Of a stretch of 6,685 nucleotides of DNA, positions 5,187 to 6,685 are shown piece after piece. A model generated the notes under the pieces. The model was not told the DNA's origin. It made no database searches and saw nothing but the letters and a program-made list of their open reading frames with translations. A program made the translations under genes and the position numbers. The DNA is taken from the NCBI GenBank assembly GCA_030640905.1, contig DAOWIM010000121.1, positions 1-6,685 of the forward strand, read 5' to 3'. How positions within the stretch are numbered: position 1 is the stretch's first letter; the number at the start of each line of letters is the position of its first letter. This DNA is from a bacterium. Lineage in GTDB: Bacteria > Zixibacteria > MSB-5A5 > GN15 > FEB-12.

Positions 5187-6094
5187 ATCGACCCCAATTG
5201 ACTATCGGTACCCGCGGCTCTGATCTCGCTCTGTATCAGGCTCATTTCATTAGAGACCTGCTAACTGACAATCATGGTTGCAATGTCACGGTCAAGATCA
5301 TCAAAACATCCGGCGACATCATTGACCATCTGTCATTTGATAAGATGGAGGGCAAAGGTTTCTTCACAAAGGAACTCGAAGATGCCCTGCTCGCCCGCGA
5401 AATTGATCTCGCGGTCCATTCGCTGAAAGACCTGATGACATCCCAGCCGGACGGCCTCAAAGTTGGCGCGGTTGGATATCGGGCGGATCGCCGCGAGATG
5501 TTGTTGATCCGCAAAGAGTCGGTTGTCACCGGAGGTGTCCTGCCGGTCAAAGCCGACGGCGTGATTGGCACCAGTTCCAATCGTCGCGCCTGCCAGATCG
5601 CCACCCTCCACCCATCGCTGGAAATCCGTGACTTGCGAGGCAACGTCCCGACCAGAATTAGAAAACTCCGCGAAGGGCAATACGATGCGATCATCATTGC
5701 CGCTGCGGGTGTAATACGTCTTGAACTGGACCTCGCCGATCTGGAGGTAGTGCTTTTGGATGCGCAAGCGTTTCTCCCGGCCCCGGGACAGGGGATTCTG
5801 GGTATTCAGATTCGAAGTGACGATCCATCGGTAGAAAATATCGTATCACCGTTGGACTCGAAACAGGCTGCCACCGAAGCAGCACTTGAACGTGGCCTGC
5901 TGGCGCGTTTTGACTCAGGTTGTTCTCTGCCGCTTGGCGTCTATTCGGAAGTCAATGGCGCGGACCTCACTCTTGAGGCTGTGCTGGGAATCCGGGAAAA
6001 TAATAAATGGGTCGATATGAGGCGGATCAAGGTAGTGGGCAATGACACAGTTGCGCTTGTTGATCGAGCCTTCGATGAACTTAATGCGAGGTAA
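5183..6094 (+). CDS. hemC: Hydroxymethylbilane synthase (porphobilinogen deaminase) HemC
   Basis: HemC joins four porphobilinogen molecules into the linear tetrapyrrole hydroxymethylbilane in the cytoplasm, using a covalently bound dipyrromethane cofactor. The 303-residue product has normal length and all key motifs: GTRGSDLALYQA (9-20), KGFFTKELEDALL (58-70), HSLKDL (79-84) with catalytic Asp83, GTSSNRRACQ (129-138) with substrate-binding Arg134 and Arg135, LRGNVPTRIRKL (151-162), PAPGQGILGIQIR (199-211), and the cofactor-attachment Cys247 in SGCSLPLG. The ATG start overlaps the hemA stop as ATGA. No clear Shine-Dalgarno precedes it, so translation is probably coupled to hemA. HemD follows after two bases, and its substrate is the product of HemC. 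Confidence 0.97.
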   Translation: MNRPQLTIGTRGSDLALYQAHFIRDLLTDNHGCNVTVKIIKTSGDIIDHLSFDKMEGKGFFTKELEDALLAREIDLAVHSLKDLMTSQPDGLKVGAVGYRADRREMLLIRKESVVTGGVLPVKADGVIGTSSNRRACQIATLHPSLEIRDLRGNVPTRIRKLREGQYDAIIIAAAGVIRLELDLADLEVVLLDAQAFLPAPGQGILGIQIRSDDPSVENIVSPLDSKQAATEAALERGLLARFDSGCSLPLGVYSEVNGADLTLEAVLGIRENNKWVDMRRIKVVGNDTVALVDRAFDELNAR

Positions 6095-6096
6095 CG

Positions 6097-6685
6097 ATGG
6101 TGCGGGTTGCAATTACCAGAGGGAAAAGCGAGCTTTCCGGCCTTGCCGAATCGATGGCATCCGATGGTATCGAGATCGTTCCCTGGCCACTTATCTCAAC
6201 GCATGCAAAACAATTTGAATGGCCACACGACCTGAACCCCGAAGCAATAGACTGGCTTGTTTTCTCAAGCCGTAACGGTGTTCGCTTTTTCCTTGATCGT
6301 TTAAACGAACTCGACATCTCCATTCAGGAGAAGACTCGTATCGCTGCTGTCGGGAAAAAGACGGCTATGGCTCTGGAAAATCGCTCACTCCGTGTAAATT
6401 TCGTTCCCGAGACAAATACCGGGGAGGCATTGTTCAATCAGCTTGTTACCACGCAAGTAGCAGAAGGCGAAACTGTTGTGTGGGCCCGCGCCGCCACGGT
6501 CGCTTTTGACCCATCTCCACTGATGAATAAGAGCGCCATCAACTACGTTCCAATCGTCTGTTATGAGACAACGCCCGTGCCACTGGAATCAGAAACTGTC
6601 CGCGAGGTTTGCTCAAGTGATTCGGCTCTGTTTACATCGCCATCTGCAGTCGAATCGTTCCGGCAACAGTACGGTCAACCTGATG
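6097..6685 (+). CDS. hemD: Uroporphyrinogen-III synthase HemD (3' end beyond window)
   Basis: HemD cyclises hydroxymethylbilane with inversion of ring D to give uroporphyrinogen III, the branch point to heme, siroheme and cobalamin. The frame is open from ATG 6097 to the right edge, giving the first 196 residues of a family usually about 240-270 long. Although HemD sequences diverge, typical elements are present: N-terminal VRVAITRGKSEL, WLVFSSRNGVRFF (53-65), RIAAVGKKTAMALE (81-94), VNFVPETNTGEALFNQL (100-116), VPIVCYETTPV (151-161), and LFTSPSAVESF (178-188) of the second lobe. A Shine-Dalgarno, GAGGT, at 6088-6092 overlaps the end of hemC, with 4-base spacing. A fusion at the missing C-terminus, for example to HemC-pathway or SAM methyltransferase domains, cannot be excluded from this window. 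Confidence 0.92.
   Translation, partial: MVRVAITRGKSELSGLAESMASDGIEIVPWPLISTHAKQFEWPHDLNPEAIDWLVFSSRNGVRFFLDRLNELDISIQEKTRIAAVGKKTAMALENRSLRVNFVPETNTGEALFNQLVTTQVAEGETVVWARAATVAFDPSPLMNKSAINYVPIVCYETTPVPLESETVREVCSSDSALFTSPSAVESFRQQYGQPD

Noticed and set aside
5272..5767. Two long overlapping - strand frames opposite hemC
   Set aside because: They are antisense to a fully conserved enzyme gene and rich in Arg/Ser as expected of shadow frames; no motifs were found.

Overview
The window is an ordinary bacterial chromosomal segment with every gene on the + strand. It holds the end of a high-affinity phosphate uptake operon (pstC tail, pstA, pstB, phoU), a DUF4846-type exported protein, a 419-base intergenic region rich in inverted repeats, and the start of a tetrapyrrole operon (hemA, hemC, and hemD cut by the right edge). 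Moderate GC, frequent GTG/TTG starts, purine-rich Shine-Dalgarno sequences and an exported DUF4846 protein suggest a Gram-negative-type bacterium, possibly of the FCB group or a related candidate phylum such as Zixibacteria. That placement is inference; no rRNA or other taxonomic marker is present.

Bases 1-2491: PstA is an inner-membrane channel subunit, PstB its ATPase and PhoU the regulator that ties transporter state to phosphate signalling. The genes are tightly packed: a 4-base pstC/pstA overlap, a 17-base pstA/pstB overlap and a 15-base gap before phoU. The phosphate-binding protein PstS and any PhoB/PhoR pair lie outside the window.

Bases 2492-3489: a short AT-rich gap is followed by a DUF4846 protein with an N-terminal signal or anchor segment. 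Its conserved Cys, Gly-Asp...His and following polar residue are arranged as in NlpC/P60-type papain-fold enzymes.

Bases 3490-3908: no convincing gene. About 200 bases carry at least five short inverted repeats, including a 22-base palindrome, and look like a dispersed structured repeat. The AT-rich remainder probably holds the hemA promoter.

Bases 3909-6685: hemA (glutamyl-tRNA reductase), hemC (hydroxymethylbilane synthase) and hemD (uroporphyrinogen-III synthase) form a tightly coupled operon. HemA makes glutamate-1-semialdehyde, the precursor of 5-aminolevulinate. HemC and HemD turn porphobilinogen, made elsewhere, into uroporphyrinogen III.

I found no convincing novel multi-gene system. 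The points most worth a second look are the possible enzymatic nature of DUF4846, the inverted-repeat cluster, the variant HemA N-terminus, and an exact 20-base direct repeat inside phoU.
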